A stretch of DNA of 64,000 bases from Psococerastis gibbosa (lineage: Eukaryota > Arthropoda > Insecta > Psocodea > Psocidae): positions 10,389,344 through 10,453,343 of the forward strand of contig OZ020487.1 of NCBI GenBank assembly GCA_963971405.1, written 5' to 3'. A program made the translations under genes and the position numbers. Below the pieces are notes generated by a model that was given only the letters and a program-made list of their open reading frames with translations, was not told the DNA's origin and made no database searches. Positions 45,736 through 58,923 of the stretch are shown piece after piece (position 1 is the first letter of the stretch; each line of letters opens with the position of its first letter).

Positions 45736-46550
45736 CTTTCCAATTTATACGTAGCATAAGGAAAGCTTTGTGATGGCGAAATTTTTGATTCCGAGATTTC
45801 AACGGATTTACATGTTTTGAGGTGCCAGGAACCAAAAAAGTGATTTTTATGAAATGTCTGTCTGTTCATCGATTTCCGGGCAAACTACTCGGTCGATATT
45901 GATGAAATTTAGCATGTAGGTTCACAAAAATCATACCTCGAGAAAATATATGTTTTTTATTAGGGGCTAACTTAATTTGGGGGGTTTTATTATCAAAAAC
46001 AAAATTATTTCTCCAAAACGGCTTCAAAGATTTCTTTTAAATTCACATATATTGTGGCACTTATTAATGTTAATAAAATGCGGGGGGTCGCTTGCCTCTT
46101 GATAGTTTGCTTCTGGGGGTAAAAAATAAAAATAACTCAATTTTAATGAAAAATGACGAAAATATAATTTTTCTGCGAAACTTTCCTATCGATGATTTCT
46201 ACCTTCATGCATGTTTTAGGTGTTAAATTGAGTAACAAAACCGGATAGGTTGCTTTCCCAAAAAGGTATTTAGTTTTGTGCAAAAATTTATTTTTTGAAA
46301 AAATTATAGAAAATTCACGCTCAAATGCAGTAATGCATCGCGTGCCCAGCCATTATTACTGTGTTGTAATGTATTGGTCCGACCTATCTAGAATTCACCT
46401 CACCTCCAGTGACGTTAGGTGGACACCCCCCCCCCCTGAGATATCCGAAATTTAACTATAGGAAAATTTTTACCCTGAAATTACTCATTTCCTCTATCTA
46501 CTAATTGATAAATTGGAAAGCATGTTCGAGTAAACTCGGACCGGTTCTTT
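45733..46550 (+). mobile_element. Family A element, copy 6
   Basis: Both ends present: TTGCTTTCCAATTTATACG and TAAATTGGAAAGCATG. Only two CTGT units; C-run before GAGATATCCG. Confidence 0.8.
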
Positions 46551-46724
46551 ATTTAATTGGTTGGTAAAATTTAAAGTACGGTAAACTTAACTCACAGAAT
46601 TCGTAGCCGCATCCGCCTCTTTTTCACATGCAGTCCTTGTTCTTCGGCCTTTCTCAAGGTCCTTTATCTAACTTGAAAAAAAATTGACCGCTTTCAGCTA
46701 TGTTTACAGGTGTTTTATCTTAAG

Positions 46725-48022
46725 CTGTGTCCAGACTGTTCATGAACGCATTGCATTTCGGCAGAGCCGCAATGCGTTTTCGTATTGTGGACGCAACAAC
46801 GTAATATAAGGAAAGCTTTGTGATGGTCGAAATTTTCGATTCCGAGATTTCAACGGATTTACACGTTTTGAGGTCCCAGGAACCAAAAAAGTGGTTTTTA
46901 CGAAATGTCTGTCTGTCGCTCTGTCTGTCTGTCTGTCTGTCTGTATGTCTGTCTGTATTTCTGTCTGTCTGTCTGTTCATCGATTTCCGGGCAAACTACT
47001 TGGCCGATTCTGATGAAATCTTGCACGTTGGTTCACAACGTTCACACAAAAATCATGCCTCGGGACCATTTATTTTTATTTTGGTCTAACTCAATTTGAG
47101 GGGGTTTTATTCTAAAAAAAAGATAGCGTAAAAAAGAAATTATTTCTCAAAAACGGCTTCAACGATTTCTTTTAAATTCACATATATTGATGTAGTCGTT
47201 ATTAATGTAATGCGGAGGGGTTGCTTCCCCCTGGACAATTTGCTTCTCAGGGTAAAAAAAAATAAAAATAACTCAATTTTCATGAAAAATGACGATAAAA
47301 ATAATTTTTCTGTGGAACCTTTCTTTCGATGATTTCTACCTTCAGGTATGTTTTAGGTGTTCAAAAGGGTAACAAAAACGGACAGGTTGCATTCCCAAAA
47401 AAATGTTTGCTTCTGTGCAAAAAATTATTTTTTGAGAAATTATGGAAAATTCACGCTCCAATACATTACGTGCCATGTGTCATTGTTACTACTGTTACAA
47501 TGTACTGGTCTGTTCGTTCCAGAATATGCAATTAAGTTTTAAGGGGTTTTTAATATATTGAGGTTGACCCTCCCCCTCGAGGGATCTGAAATTTAACCAT
47601 AGGGAAATTATTTCCTATGAAATTACACATGTCTATATGTACTAATTTATAAATTGGAACGCATGTTCGAGTAAACTCGGACCGGTGCTCTTCTATCTGC
47701 TATTGTCGAAAGAAATTTCGAAACCCCATATCGCATCGATATTCCACGTTCAGTTCGTCGACGTCGTCCAAAATCAAATCTTTCATTAAATCACTGGCGT
47801 TGTATGTAGTCCTGCTTTTGAGACTAGGTCGAACCCATAATATTTTCTTACTGCACATAGGTGCACAAAACTAAATCACGACAGCAGCTTCTTCTTCAAG
47901 TATCGCTAGCGATACTGACCCCGCTATCGCACTACTGCAACTGTAGTGTGGACGTAGGTCTTAATGCAAAGCACTGCGGCTTTGCCGGAATGCAATGCGC
48001 TAATGCACCAGTCTAGACACGA
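46725..48022. mobile_element. Inverted-repeat element split by a family A insertion
   Basis: Left arm 46725-46797 (GTGTCCAGACTG, CGCATTGCATTTCGGCAGAG) is matched in reverse by 47942-48022 (CGGCTTTGCCGGAATGCAAT, CAGTCTAGACACGAC), about three-quarters identical. Family A copy 7 sits inside. Confidence 0.65.
46798..47690 (+). mobile_element. Family A element, copy 7 (longest CTGT tract)
   Basis: AAGGAAAGCTTTGTGATGG, CTGT tract of about 17 imperfect units at 46906-46975, and a 3' end GTTCGAGTAAACTCGGACCG. The outer TGCTTTCCAATTTA is missing at the left. Confidence 0.8.
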
Positions 48023-48479
48023 CTTTTCCTGTTGATACTAAAGCTGCAGCCTGGAGTTGTATGTACTCGTTGCAATACGCGTTCTGGCGCAACCATCGAA
48101 TTCGCATTTGATATAGAAAACATATACTGTATTATTCTGAATTTTCCATTCAAAAATCAAAAGAGGTGTGAAATGACGTGGTTCTCATGTCAAATAACTG
48201 TAGACGGTGCCATTTTGAATTCGATAATGTCTCTTTCACCTGAGAATATTTTCCGAGGCAAACATCACCGCTAATATTACACGACAGGCTTTTTCACACT
48301 TTTCTGCGTACAAATCTATTTACTTCAAATTTATATAGTGAATTTTTCTGCACAAGTTTGATTCGATTCAAAAAATCATGAAATGTACTTACAAGTTACT
48401 GCCTTTCACTTTACCTAACTAGGCCTATATTATTGTGAAGGTCTATTATATTGATGTGGGACTACTTCTCTTCCCTCAT

Positions 48480-48770
48480 ATAAAAAGTACACAAGAGAGA
48501 AACGGGTAGGACATCTAGAAGTTACGAAAATGTAGTACACACCATCATTGAGGGCACAGTGGAAGGAACCAATGGGGGAGGGTGGCCGAAGAAGGAATTC
48601 GTGGATCAACTGAAGGAGGACACAGGAGCTTGAACCTATCAAGAACTGAAGAGGAGGGCGCAGGACCGAGAGAGCTGGAAGACGATATGCAGGGAGTTGC
48701 TGCCAACCAATTGTTGTGATCGTGAAATCATAAAAAGATTTAGCCCTGCCGACGGCCACATTGGCTTTTT
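48480..48770 (+). pseudogene. LINE ORF2 C-terminal fragment (RTE-like)
   Basis: Plus strand, partly open: VEGTNGGGWPKKEFVDQLKE, a TGA, then TYQELKRRAQDRESWKTICR and a Cys-containing end. The Y-x-E-L-x-x-x-A-x-D-R-x-x-W pattern is the usual end of endonuclease/RT LINE proteins. Confidence 0.6.
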
Positions 48771-48789
48771 ATATGTATTATTGATATTG

Positions 48790-49760
48790 TTTCCGTTTAA
48801 ATTCTAACTGCTGACGCAGCTGCTATATGTCTTAGATGTCAACCCACACCGGCTGCAGATGAAAATCGACAGGCTGAGACAAGCTTAGCAGTGACTCAAT
48901 GTACGTGACGTCAGCGTGAGTTAGGCAAGTTCGGGAACGAGTCTACACTCTGTATAACTGAGTTAATAACATTTTACAAGGATTAATAAAAAATAAATTA
49001 TGTCATTTTGGATTATTACAGGAACCGAATCCAGGGAAGAGTTATTATTTTAGTTTCTTCGTTGTTGTGTTATATAGTAGGTACTTTAAAAAATATATAT
49101 TTTAGGTTAAAAAAATTAAAAAGTTCGGAAAATTCAAAGCAGTGTGGCATTGGTTTTTAAGCATAAGATAATGCATACTGGATTGTTGGTTTAATACAAT
49201 ATACCTATATAGTCATGGGGTTTTACACCTTTACTCCAATAAAAAGAACAGTTAATTTTTTAACAAACCGCTATAATTAAAGAACAATAATTCCAAGGAC
49301 AGTAAACACAATGTTAAACATTCAAAAAATTGAATATACAAATATTAATATTAGAACTTAGCTTATCCTAGTACATTAAGAAAAATTTAAGTTTGCTCAA
49401 GTTTTTGAGCAAGCCGCTCACAAAATAATTTCATGTTCAGGTACAAACGATGCCTTTCTTGTACTATACTCTTTCATTATCACATTTTTATAACAACACA
49501 TCTTTAACATTCTAATTATAGGCTATAACCCCTTAAGCACAACCAGTGGTTTTTGGCTGAAACAGGTATAGAGGTATTTTCCAGCAGCAGTTTTAGATTT
49601 TTTTTTGACAAAATTTATTTTTGTTTTGATGTAGCTAATTTTATTTAGCCCTGAAGAAATGCTATAACTGATATCTTACTGTATGGTTTTCGGACAATAA
49701 TGGTATGGTTTCGAAATTAACTTCTTCAAGCCGTAAGGCGTAGGCAATGTGGTTCACTCC
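48790..49760. other. Unassigned AT-rich DNA
   Basis: No gene or known repeat recognised. Confidence 0.5.
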
Positions 49761-49772
49761 TCGATGTCCACC

Positions 49773-50223
49773 AAGGGCGGATCCAGGGGAAAATTTAGGG
49801 GGGGGGGATCACAAGCTGTATGTAGTAGTAGTAGAATGGTTGGACACAGTCCTAGGCCACGGTGTGGGCCCATAGGACAGTGGACCTCCTGATTATAGTG
49901 GATTCCGAACCACTTGGGAAACACAGTGAAGTCACACGATTAGTTCGGAGGTGTCCAGGACAAGTCCTACCATGTTTCCCTACCGGCACTGTGCACACGA
50001 GCAAGTTATCTGCAACTTTGAACCTGCTCTGGTCCGCTGGATTCAACTTGGTATGGCGGCCGGCCCTAAGCTGTATGTAAGTTTGAAAGGTAATTTTTTT
50101 GCTCGAAATTTGAGTTTTATTCAATTAAAAAAAAAAAAAAAATACTATCATATACGTATTTACTCATTTGGGGGTGGGGGGGGGGGGGTCGTGACCTCCC
50201 TGACCCCCCTGTGGATCCGCCAT
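49773..50223. mobile_element. Composite element flanked by an 11-bp direct repeat, containing repeat C
   Basis: Ends AAGGGCGGATCCAGGGG and CCCCTGTGGATCCGCCAT with CGATGTCCACC on both sides (49762-49772, 50224-50234). G-runs lie at each end. Interior 49825-50070 is repeat C, whose start recurs at 63899-64000. Confidence 0.75.
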
Positions 50224-50886
50224 CGATGTCCACCCACACCAACTACAAGTGGCAATGGGCAAGCTCAGATTTGCTTACCATTGACATTGCATAACGTTAT
50301 AGTTCAACTTAACCAAACTTATGGGAGCGAGTCAGCTTGGGGCTAATATCAAAACTATTAGTTTACCATGTTTTCAATAATTACCGTATTACAGTTTCAT
50401 TTAATTAATAATTAATCTTCACATTGTTAACAAGAATTAAACAACCAGTTAAAAATCGCAGAACTATGAAGAAAATAGTGGCTGGAGACCAAATTATTTC
50501 AACCAAAAACTGCTGATTGTACGATACGATATACTACAGTCTAATAAATCTTGTCCATTCGGATACATTCCTGCAATAATTTCTTTCTTATAGCTTACTA
50601 CAAAAATACTTGTGCCTTATAATATTTCTTATAAGGTACATTTACTTACCGCACCTGTCTTCTTTCGGGTAAGTATACAACAATCGACATTACGTTATAC
50701 AATAGCACTGACCCCATTGGCTCTAAACGACTGTGTATCCAATGTAGTCGTGTGAGTTATAAATTATTTTTACCAGTATTCTCATGTATGATACACCGGC
50801 AGTTTTCGAGTGGCGATACCCAGCCATTACCATGGCGTTGCCAACTCGAAATGTGTCTACTTTAAGGTTTGTTAAGGTTAAGGTTA

Positions 50887-51096
50887 GTGAAGCACTGACA
50901 CAGATTCAGTTCTTATGAAACGCCAAATTGTTGGTTGTAAACGAGTGAAGTCTGTTGTTATTCTTATAGCGAAGTGCATGACCTTGGCTTAACCTTTGAA
51001 GTCTATTTAGCCTAGTGAAGCACTGACACAGATTCAGTTCTTATGAAACGCCAAATTGTTGATTGTAAACGAGTGAAGTCTGTTGTTATTCTTGGT
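50887..51096 (+). repeat. Two direct copies of an 84-bp segment, period about 126 bp
   Basis: GTGAAGCACTGACACAGATT ... TCTGTTGTTATTCTT occurs at about 50887 and 51013 with only one or two differences. Confidence 0.85.
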
Positions 51097-51319
51097 GAAG
51101 TGTATAGATTCCCGGGAGGTTGCGAACTCCGTGCCAGACAAGTGATGACCTTCGAGCCCATCTGCAATCAGCATACAACCTCTAGAAAGTTCTAAACATT
51201 TCAACAGCAACCTTCCGATAGTCCCGGAATCTCGCGGAATAATTTATGTTCAAAGTTTCGGGTTGGTACCTACTATCGCGCTTAAGACACATCTGGCGGC
51301 AGACAGCTTGTGTTACGAA

Positions 51320-52510
51320 ATAGCTACTCTTAGTTGGAAAATTAACCGTTTGATATACTTTATCTTCATTAAAACTTTAGTGTTGAATCGAGCTACGGCC
51401 AATTATCTTAAAAGTTGCAGTAATGTGCTTTTTAAGCTATGCTGCACCAGAAAACCATAGATGTTGGTGATGAAACGCAATGTTGAACAAATACGAATAC
51501 AATTCTTTAGGAACAGATTTCACAACAGTTTATTGACAAGCATCTTCCTGTTGACAAGTGTCTTCATTAAAACTTAGCCAAATAGCTACTCTTAGTTGGA
51601 AAATTAACAGTTTAATTTACTTTATCTTCATTAAAACTTTAGTGTTGCATCGAGGTACGGCCAATTATCTTAACTGTTGCAGTAATGTGACTTCTAAGCT
51701 AAGCTGTACCGTACCTGAAAACCATATATAGAAGTTGGTTAAGAAGCGCAATATTAAAAAAAAAAAAACACGAATACGATTCATTAGGAACAGCTTTCAC
51801 AATAGTTTATAGACAAGCATCTTCTTGTTGACAAGTCGCTCCTTGATTTGCCAACTGTTCTAACCATAGAATAATATTTACTGCTAACTGCTTAATGCTA
51901 ACTAATGCTTCTAACTTTCCTAAATTGCTTAGAAACCATCTCTTAGAGAAAGCTTTTTACACTGTTACTGAGGCACTAGCACAATGACAATGACAGAACT
52001 ACCTCATTTTCACGATACTCTGACGATTTTATCTTATACTTTACATGTATTGTATAATTTAAAGGAAATATACTGTATATTGTACTGTATATTATTGTAT
52101 TGTAACTTTTCAGGAGAGCGTTCCAATGTTTTTTCCGGTGGTTCTAAATTATTATCTTGTACACTTCTGCTAAGAAATTTTCAATTTTTTTTTACAAGCT
52201 AGCAGATACGACGATTGGACGTAAAAAAAGAGCAAAAAAAGAACTTTTTCGATGTAATAAAAAAAGTTTTTTTTTTTTGCATTACAACAGTTGGCAAATC
52301 AAGGAGCGAAGTGTTTTCATTAATATACTTTAGTGTTGAATCAAGCTACGGCCAATTTTCTTAATTGTTGCAGTAATGTGCCTTCTAGGCTAAGCTGCAC
52401 CAGAAAAGACAATATGTTGGTGAACAGACGCAATATTAAAAAAATACCCATATATGCATTCTAATTATTTAAGAAACAGTTTTTTTAATAAAATTTTCTA
52501 TTTACTCATA
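51320..52510 (+). repeat. Threefold direct repeat of about 180-260 bp
   Basis: AGCTACTCTTAGTTGGAAAA, TACGGCCAATTATCTTAA, GCAGTAATGTG and GAAACGCAATRTT recur at about 51320, 51585 and (5'-truncated) 52320, at uneven spacing. Confidence 0.75.
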
Positions 52511-52644
52511 TAGCTAAATTTTAATTATTCTTATTTTAAGTATGATACATGAGAATCTACCTGATAATCTACCATTATGCGGCCACCCCCTCGCCAATCG
52601 CCCCCCTCTGGATCCGCTACTGGTGTGAAGGAAGCATCATTGTT

Positions 52645-53520
52645 TTTTGCTTTCCAATTTATACGTAGTATAAGAAAAGCTTTGTGACGGTCGAAATTTG
52701 CGATTCCAAGATTTCAATGGATTTACACGTTTTGAGGTACCAGGAGCCCAAAAAAGTGTTTTTTTACGAAATGTCTGTCTGTAGGTCTGTCTGTCTGTCT
52801 GTCGCTCTGTCTGTCTGTCTGTCTGTTCATCGATTTGCGGACAAACTACTCGGTCGATTTTGATGACATTTAGCATGTAGGTTCACAAAAATTATACCTC
52901 GAAGTACGTTTTTTATTTTGGGCTAACTCAATTTGGCGGGGTTTTATTATGAAAAAAATCCAAAAAAAGTCTAAAAAAATTATTTCTCAAAAACGGCTCC
53001 AACGATTTCTTTTAAATTCACATATATTGTAGTCGTGTTAATGTTGACAAAATGCGGGGGGTCACTAGCCCCTTGATAGTTTGCTTCTGGGGGTAAAAGA
53101 ATAAAAAGAACTAAATTTTAATGAAAAATGACTAAAAAATAATTTTTCTGCGAAACCTTTCTATCGATGATTTCTACCTTATGGCATGTTTTAGGTGTTA
53201 AATTGAGTATCGAAACCGGACAGGTTGCTTTCCCAAAAAACTGTTCGGTTTTGTGGAAAAAATTATTTTTTGAAAAATGAAAGATAATTCGCGCTCAAAT
53301 GCATTGCGTGTCCTGCCATTATTGCTGTGTGGTAATATGTTGGTCTGACCTGTCTAGAATTTATCTCCCCTCCAGTGACGTTAGGTGGACAATCCCCCCC
53401 CCCCTGAGATATCCGAAATTTAACCATAGGAAAATTATTTACCATGAAACTACTCATTTTCTCTATCTACTAATGTTGATAAATTGAAAAGCATGTTCGA
53501 GTAAACTCGGACCGGTTCTT
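52645..53520 (+). mobile_element. Family A element, copy 8
   Basis: Near full length, both inverted ends present, CTGT tract at 52773-52825, C-run at about 53394. Best single reference copy in the window. Confidence 0.85.
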
Positions 53521-54366
53521 TCAATATATTCTCTATGTAAGATAGTTTAAAACATTTATTCCACATTCCCTCCAGCGATGTTAACCCACAAAAACGCCTT
53601 TTGGCTGCGCTACAAAACAGGCCACCGCTGTCTTGCCCTCTTTGGCAGAAAAAATGGCTTTCCCAGAAGAAATGTTTTCATGATTCGAAGCAAATAATAG
53701 TTCGAGGGGGCCCGATTACTGTTGGGCGGATGATTAAAATCCAAAGAGTCACAGGCTCGTGCATAACTTACCCTTTGTCGTCTATTATTGGAACATGAGA
53801 GTGTCCATAACAATGACGTCAAAATTCTTTACTGAGCCATTGTTATGCAGTACCGCGGTACACCTTTGTTCCAATGCATAGCGGGGCGCCAGTATTTCTC
53901 ACGCTAACCTTTTTCAATATGATGGGGCCGGGCCTAACTGGCCTAAACTCGAATATTGGTGAACCAATAAAAATGGGTGAAAGAAAAATACGAAAGTGTT
54001 ATACCTAAATTGATACTTACAAATTGTATATACTTCAACATAAACAGTCCAAAAATTTCTTCAATCGAATAAATATTTGGTCAATAAATAATTTTTTTTT
54101 CTTCTGATTTCAATACAGTGCTCAGGTTGAAGATTTTCTTATGTGAAAATAAATGTTGTAGGCAACAGATAACTTACGACAGAAACCGGTACCGGTAGCT
54201 TCCCCATTGATGGCAGGATGAATAGGCTCGCTGTGGTAGGGCCGTCCTCTGTAGCTAATACTGACGCCGCTGTCTCGGTCTTCGTCAATTGGTAAGCACT
54301 CTGAATGAGTCCCAGGCTGAAATAGAAGAATATATATACAATCAATGATAGGAATGTCATCTTCTA

Positions 54367-54825
54367 TAGGCGGGGTTTCCACTGACCTGCTAGTGCTAAA
54401 TATACAAATACGGTGACGTGGTAACAGACATTCAAGACTTAGGCGGGGTTTCCACCGACCTCTCATTGCAGAATGCAAATGAAATTGACGGAAATGTTTG
54501 TTTTACTCTATGATCAATGATCATAGAGTAAAATCACAAACAAACAAACTAAAATTAAAAAATTGCTTCATAGGATATGTTAAGTACAAACATTTTTAAA
54601 AATAGATTTCTATAAAAAGAAAAAAATCAAATTTCCGTCAATGTCATTTGCATTCTGCAATGCGAGGTCGGTGGAAACCCCGTCTAAGTCTTGAATGTCT
54701 GTTACCACGTCACCGTATTTGTATTTAGCACTAGCAGGTCGGTGTAAACCCCGTCTAAGTCTTGAATGTCTGTTACCACGTCACCGTATTTGTATTTAGC
54801 ACTAGCAGGTCGGTGGAAACCGAGC
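54367..54825. mobile_element. Nested Harbinger-like palindrome with duplicated right arm
   Basis: GGCGGGGTTTCCACTGACCT left end; inner GGCGGGGTTTCCACCGACCT; right arm GTCTTGAATGTCTGTTACCA to GCACTAGCAGGTCGGTG is present twice in tandem (period about 65 bp). Confidence 0.8.
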
Positions 54826-54934
54826 CATGGGCAAACCGACTTTGTTGGTCATCTAGGGACAGTGCCAGGTAGAAAGTCTGAATACTGAAGCTGGAACCAG
54901 AGGACGGCCGCAGTTGTGACAGGCTTAGGCTTCA

Positions 54935-55100
54935 CAGGGACGGATCTAGCCCATTATTTTTGGGGGGGAGGAGGGGCATTTATGGGTCAAAATAGGAAAA
55001 ACATACAGTATGTTGTATCGATTAAATTAGAGCGTAATAAATTAAATTACAATAGATTTACTAAAGCTACCCCCCCCCCCCCCCCCTGTATCCCTCCTTG
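54935..55100. mobile_element. hAT-like MITE family F with 8-bp target duplication
   Basis: Begins CAGGGACGGATCTAGCC, ends TATCCCTCCTTG; flanks AGGCTTCA and AGGCTTCG. G- and C-runs near the ends. Confidence 0.8.
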
Positions 55101-55997
55101 AGGCTTCGATAGTTGAAAGAGAATATCCATGATTCATGAGACAGTTTGATCGACATCCTAGCGTGCAGGACATCGTGAATCATGTCCAAACCTTCCGATT
55201 GACTGAGATAAGCTTATGACAATGGAACTACGAAGTATAAATATAGATAGATAATTAACTATTGAATTTGCAATGCACAGTGATTTGGTATCTTCAAGCA
55301 TCAGAAAAACACTAAGTTTAGGAAGGCCCAGTAGCGTAACAGGGGGGGGGGGCACATCGGATAGGAGCGTAACTTCGAATAAAAAATAATCAGCATGCAT
55401 ATTATATAAGAAAAAATTATAACCGAAACTAATTCAACATTTAAAAATTAAAATAACTATATAGGTACTGTAATTATTTTGATGTCATTGCTGAATGGTG
55501 TATTAATCAACAATATAATGTGTACAAGCAATACCTATATATATATATACTCGCTACATTTTCTTTTAGACTACTGAAGGGTAGGCTGGCTCCCTGAAGT
55601 GATAAAAGACTTGTAACGGCGACTTAGAGGGCAATTCCTAGGCAATTCTGAGGCTATTCCCAAAGGAGAAGATTGGGAAGAAGAGCGAAAAATAGGGAGT
55701 GGCTGCAAGATGCGATTGGGGTAAGTGTTAATATTGTAGCCTATTATAGGCCCTATTATATTGTATAATTGAAAATTTATACTATCAATGCTATCCTATC
55801 AACCTTTACTGATTAAATTTGAAATGAAATATCTTCAGGCTAGGAGAGCGTTTCTGGATCTTATGTACATACTGTATGTATATAAAAGACTTCAATAACC
55901 GTGAGAACAACACAATCTTCTTAGGAAAACTTTATTTTTGTGCTTCAACAGTTGGTACAAGATCCTGAAATTAATTTTATCATTATGTTACATTAAA

Positions 55998-56210
55998 GGG
56001 CATGTAGAGTAGTGGTACAGACTCCGACTTTCACCCGAGAGGTTGTTGGTTTGAGTCCCACACTTGCTACATTTTCTGGCCATGCTTCGGAGGGCATGTA
56101 AAGCAGGTGGGCCCGGGTCTTCCTAGTTGAGTTTAAGAGAGCGCTTTATTGCCCTAACTCCACTAGGTTGGCTTAGTAATAGAACAAAAAGTCAATATTT
56201 ATTTATTTAT
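55998..56210 (+). mobile_element. tRNA-derived SINE family B
   Basis: GTAGAGTAGTGGTACAGACT, GTTGGTTTGAGTCCC, CATGCTTCGGAGGGCATGTA and a (TTTA)n tail. Confidence 0.8.
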
Positions 56211-56293
56211 TATTAAACTCTACAATCTTACGGCTAACAAGACTTTTAATGGCTTGCGCTGATTTTATAGATCCGTTCCATAGCTGTTTTGCT

Positions 56294-57117
56294 TTTTGCT
56301 TTCCAATTTATACGTAGTATAAGGAAAGCTTTGTGATGGTCAAAATTTTCAATTCCGAGATTTCAACGGAAATACACGTTTTGAGGTCCCAGGAACCAAA
56401 AAAAGTGATTTTTACGAAATGTCTGTCTGTAGCTCTGTCTGTCTGTCTGTCTGTCTGTCGCTCTGTCTGTTCATCGATTTGCGGACAAACTACTCGGTCG
56501 ATTTTGATGACATTTAGCATGTAGGTTCACAAAAATTATACCTCGAAGTACGTTATTTATTTTGGGCTAACTCAATTTGGGGGGGTTTCATTATGAAATA
56601 AATCCAAAAAAAGTCTAAAAAAATTATTTCTCAAAAACGGGGGTCGCTTGCCCCTTAATAGTTTGCTTCTGGGGGTAAAAAAAATAAAATAAAAATAACT
56701 AATTTTTAATGAAAAATGACTAAAAAATAATCTTTCTGCGAAACCTTTCTATCGATGATTTCTACCTTCAGGCATGTTTTAGGTGTTAAATTGAGTAACT
56801 AAGCCGGACAGGTTGCTTTCCCAAAAAACTATTTGGTTTGTGCAAAAAAAAAAAAAAAAAAAATATTTTTGAAAAAATGAAAATTCACGCTCAAATGCAT
56901 TGCGTGCCCTGCCATTATTGCTGTGTGGTAATGTAATGCAATGTCTGACCTATATCTAGAATTTACTTAACCTCCAGTGAAGTTAGGTGGAGAACCATCC
57001 CCCCCCCCCCCCCCCCCCCCGAGATATCGGAAATTTAACCATAGGAAAATTATTTACCATGAAATTACTCATTTTCTCTATCTACTAATTGATAAATTGG
57101 AAAGCATGTTCGGTTCC
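56294..57117 (+). mobile_element. Family A element, copy 9
   Basis: TGCTTTCCAATTTATACG left end, CTGT tract, a deletion after AAAAACGG, a C-run of about 21 at 56999-57020 and TAAATTGGAAAGCATG right end. Confidence 0.8.
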
Positions 57118-57119
57118 TA

Positions 57120-58920
57120 TAATTGAAAATGCTTAATTTCAATTATGAAGTTGTTTTTAATAAGTTTTAAGCTATTATATACTCTTTTTCTTTTACTATA
57201 GTTTATACATTGCAGTTGTACATAATTATTCTTTTTTACGATTTATATTTCACATAACTGTTCAATTGGAATTTTTTGTATCTACAATAATTGACAGTGT
57301 AAAACTGTGTTGCACAAATAAAATAAAATAAAAATAAAATAAGCATAACAATGATTTTGAATATTATTAAGGTTACCTATTTAACGATTATGTTGACAAG
57401 AAAACTTACAGCGGCTACGCCATGCAGAGGGTTTGCACTAAATGTGAATTTTCGCCGCCGTCCGTCGTTGAATGTGGTCGTTTTGGTCGCTGTTGACTTC
57501 ACTGAAACAAATGGAAAGTATGTTGAGTTCAAGTTCACAAGTTCAGTTCTGTATTGGAATAATTGTTGCTGCTGATGTTTTTACGTCATCTCTTTGGTAC
57601 ACATTTTCTTAATGATTCACACAACAGTCGGTTACTTTGCACGGAAGCATTAGAAACAGTTTTTGTATTTGGCTTATTACTTTCCGCGTTCTTTTTGTTG
57701 CTGTTGTTAAATATTGTTGTAGCTGTGATCAAGTGGTCTGTGATGCACGTTTACATTGCCCATCCAGTAGTGTTGGCTGGAGGATCAGTGTTATTAAATT
57801 GATTGTCGAATGTAAAATATCGCAGTTAGTACAATATATTAAATAATTCTCCAAAAGCCCCCCACAAGATCGTTTGTAGCTGAATACGATGTCATGGTTT
57901 TGGGAGTCAAAACCCATCCAAGCCAACCCTGCGTAAATGCGAAAAAGATGTACATTGACCGTTGGCCTGACTGCGATCGGTTCACGTATATTTTAACAAA
58001 AATTTGCCTCAATTAAGAACAATGGATTAATATCTGACCAGTTAAATTACACAACACTGTGTTTCTTACATTACAAAACATCATTCATATAACTGCAATG
58101 TATTGTACACGAGTTTCTCTATGCCACAATACAAGGGTGAAATCAAAGAAGTCTAGAGTTCACATACATTTAGATTTCAATTGCTATGGTCAGACTAATA
58201 ATAACGTTTTTGAAAACATAAAAATCATCGACCGAGTACCATGCACTCGTAGCTTATATTTTTTTTTTTAGAATTAACAACTTGGGTACTGCAGTCGAGA
58301 TGCCAAGCAAAATGTCTCTAATTTAATTTTACAAAGTAAAACTTTCGTTTTAATATAAAATTTTACTTTCACTATTAACTTGAAAGTTGAAAATGCTGTT
58401 TTAATTAATAAAACGAATCCAACTTCCAAGATTTCAACAAAGCTGCTAAAGACATTTTTTAAAGTTATTTCTTGCTTCCTCAGAATTGTCATAAATCTAT
58501 TCGCACTTCCGTGAGTTCTGAGTTGGGACGCGATCATGATCTGCACAGTAGTCGTAAACGTTTTTTGGTGACTTCTCATTAATATAGGAAAGCAGTAACC
58601 TATGTAAACACAGTGCAATACTGTCATCTTATGTGAAAAATCTTATGAAAAATATGAAAAATGAGTTTTCAATCATAAAAATTTCTGTTTGGTATGATGT
58701 AAGTTCATTTTTTTAAATAAACAACGATTAATAGTAACATTAAAAAAATGAAAGTATCGTGTACCTGTATTTTGTCTAGCTACCATCTCCGTTCAAAATT
58801 AAAACTTCCTAAATCAAAATTATTGCTCCTGCTGCCTTCTATCTGCTTTACATGCCCCCCAAAGCATGTTTGGAAACTATCAGGTAAATGTCCGCCGAGG
58901 GGTGATAGTATAGGAGTCCT
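57120..58920. other. Unassigned AT-rich DNA
   Basis: (AAATA)n stretch at about 57318-57342. Two hydrophobic open stretches (57563-57802 on +, 58274-58627 on -) have no recognisable family and no good splice context. Confidence 0.5.
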
Positions 58921-58923
58921 TAC

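Noticed and set aside
46720..47099. Open frames full of Cys-Leu-Ser-Val or Thr-Asp-Arg-Gln repeats (also at 3724, 22648, 52637, 56308)
   Set aside because: They are translations of the CTGT tract of family A elements; no conserved protein.
57563..57802. Hydrophobic open frame that might be a membrane protein or the M13 anchor
   Set aside because: Wrong strand for the M13 gene, and no family resemblance.
58274..58627. 117-codon open frame on the minus strand
   Set aside because: No recognisable domain, AT-driven composition, no introns or flanking signals.
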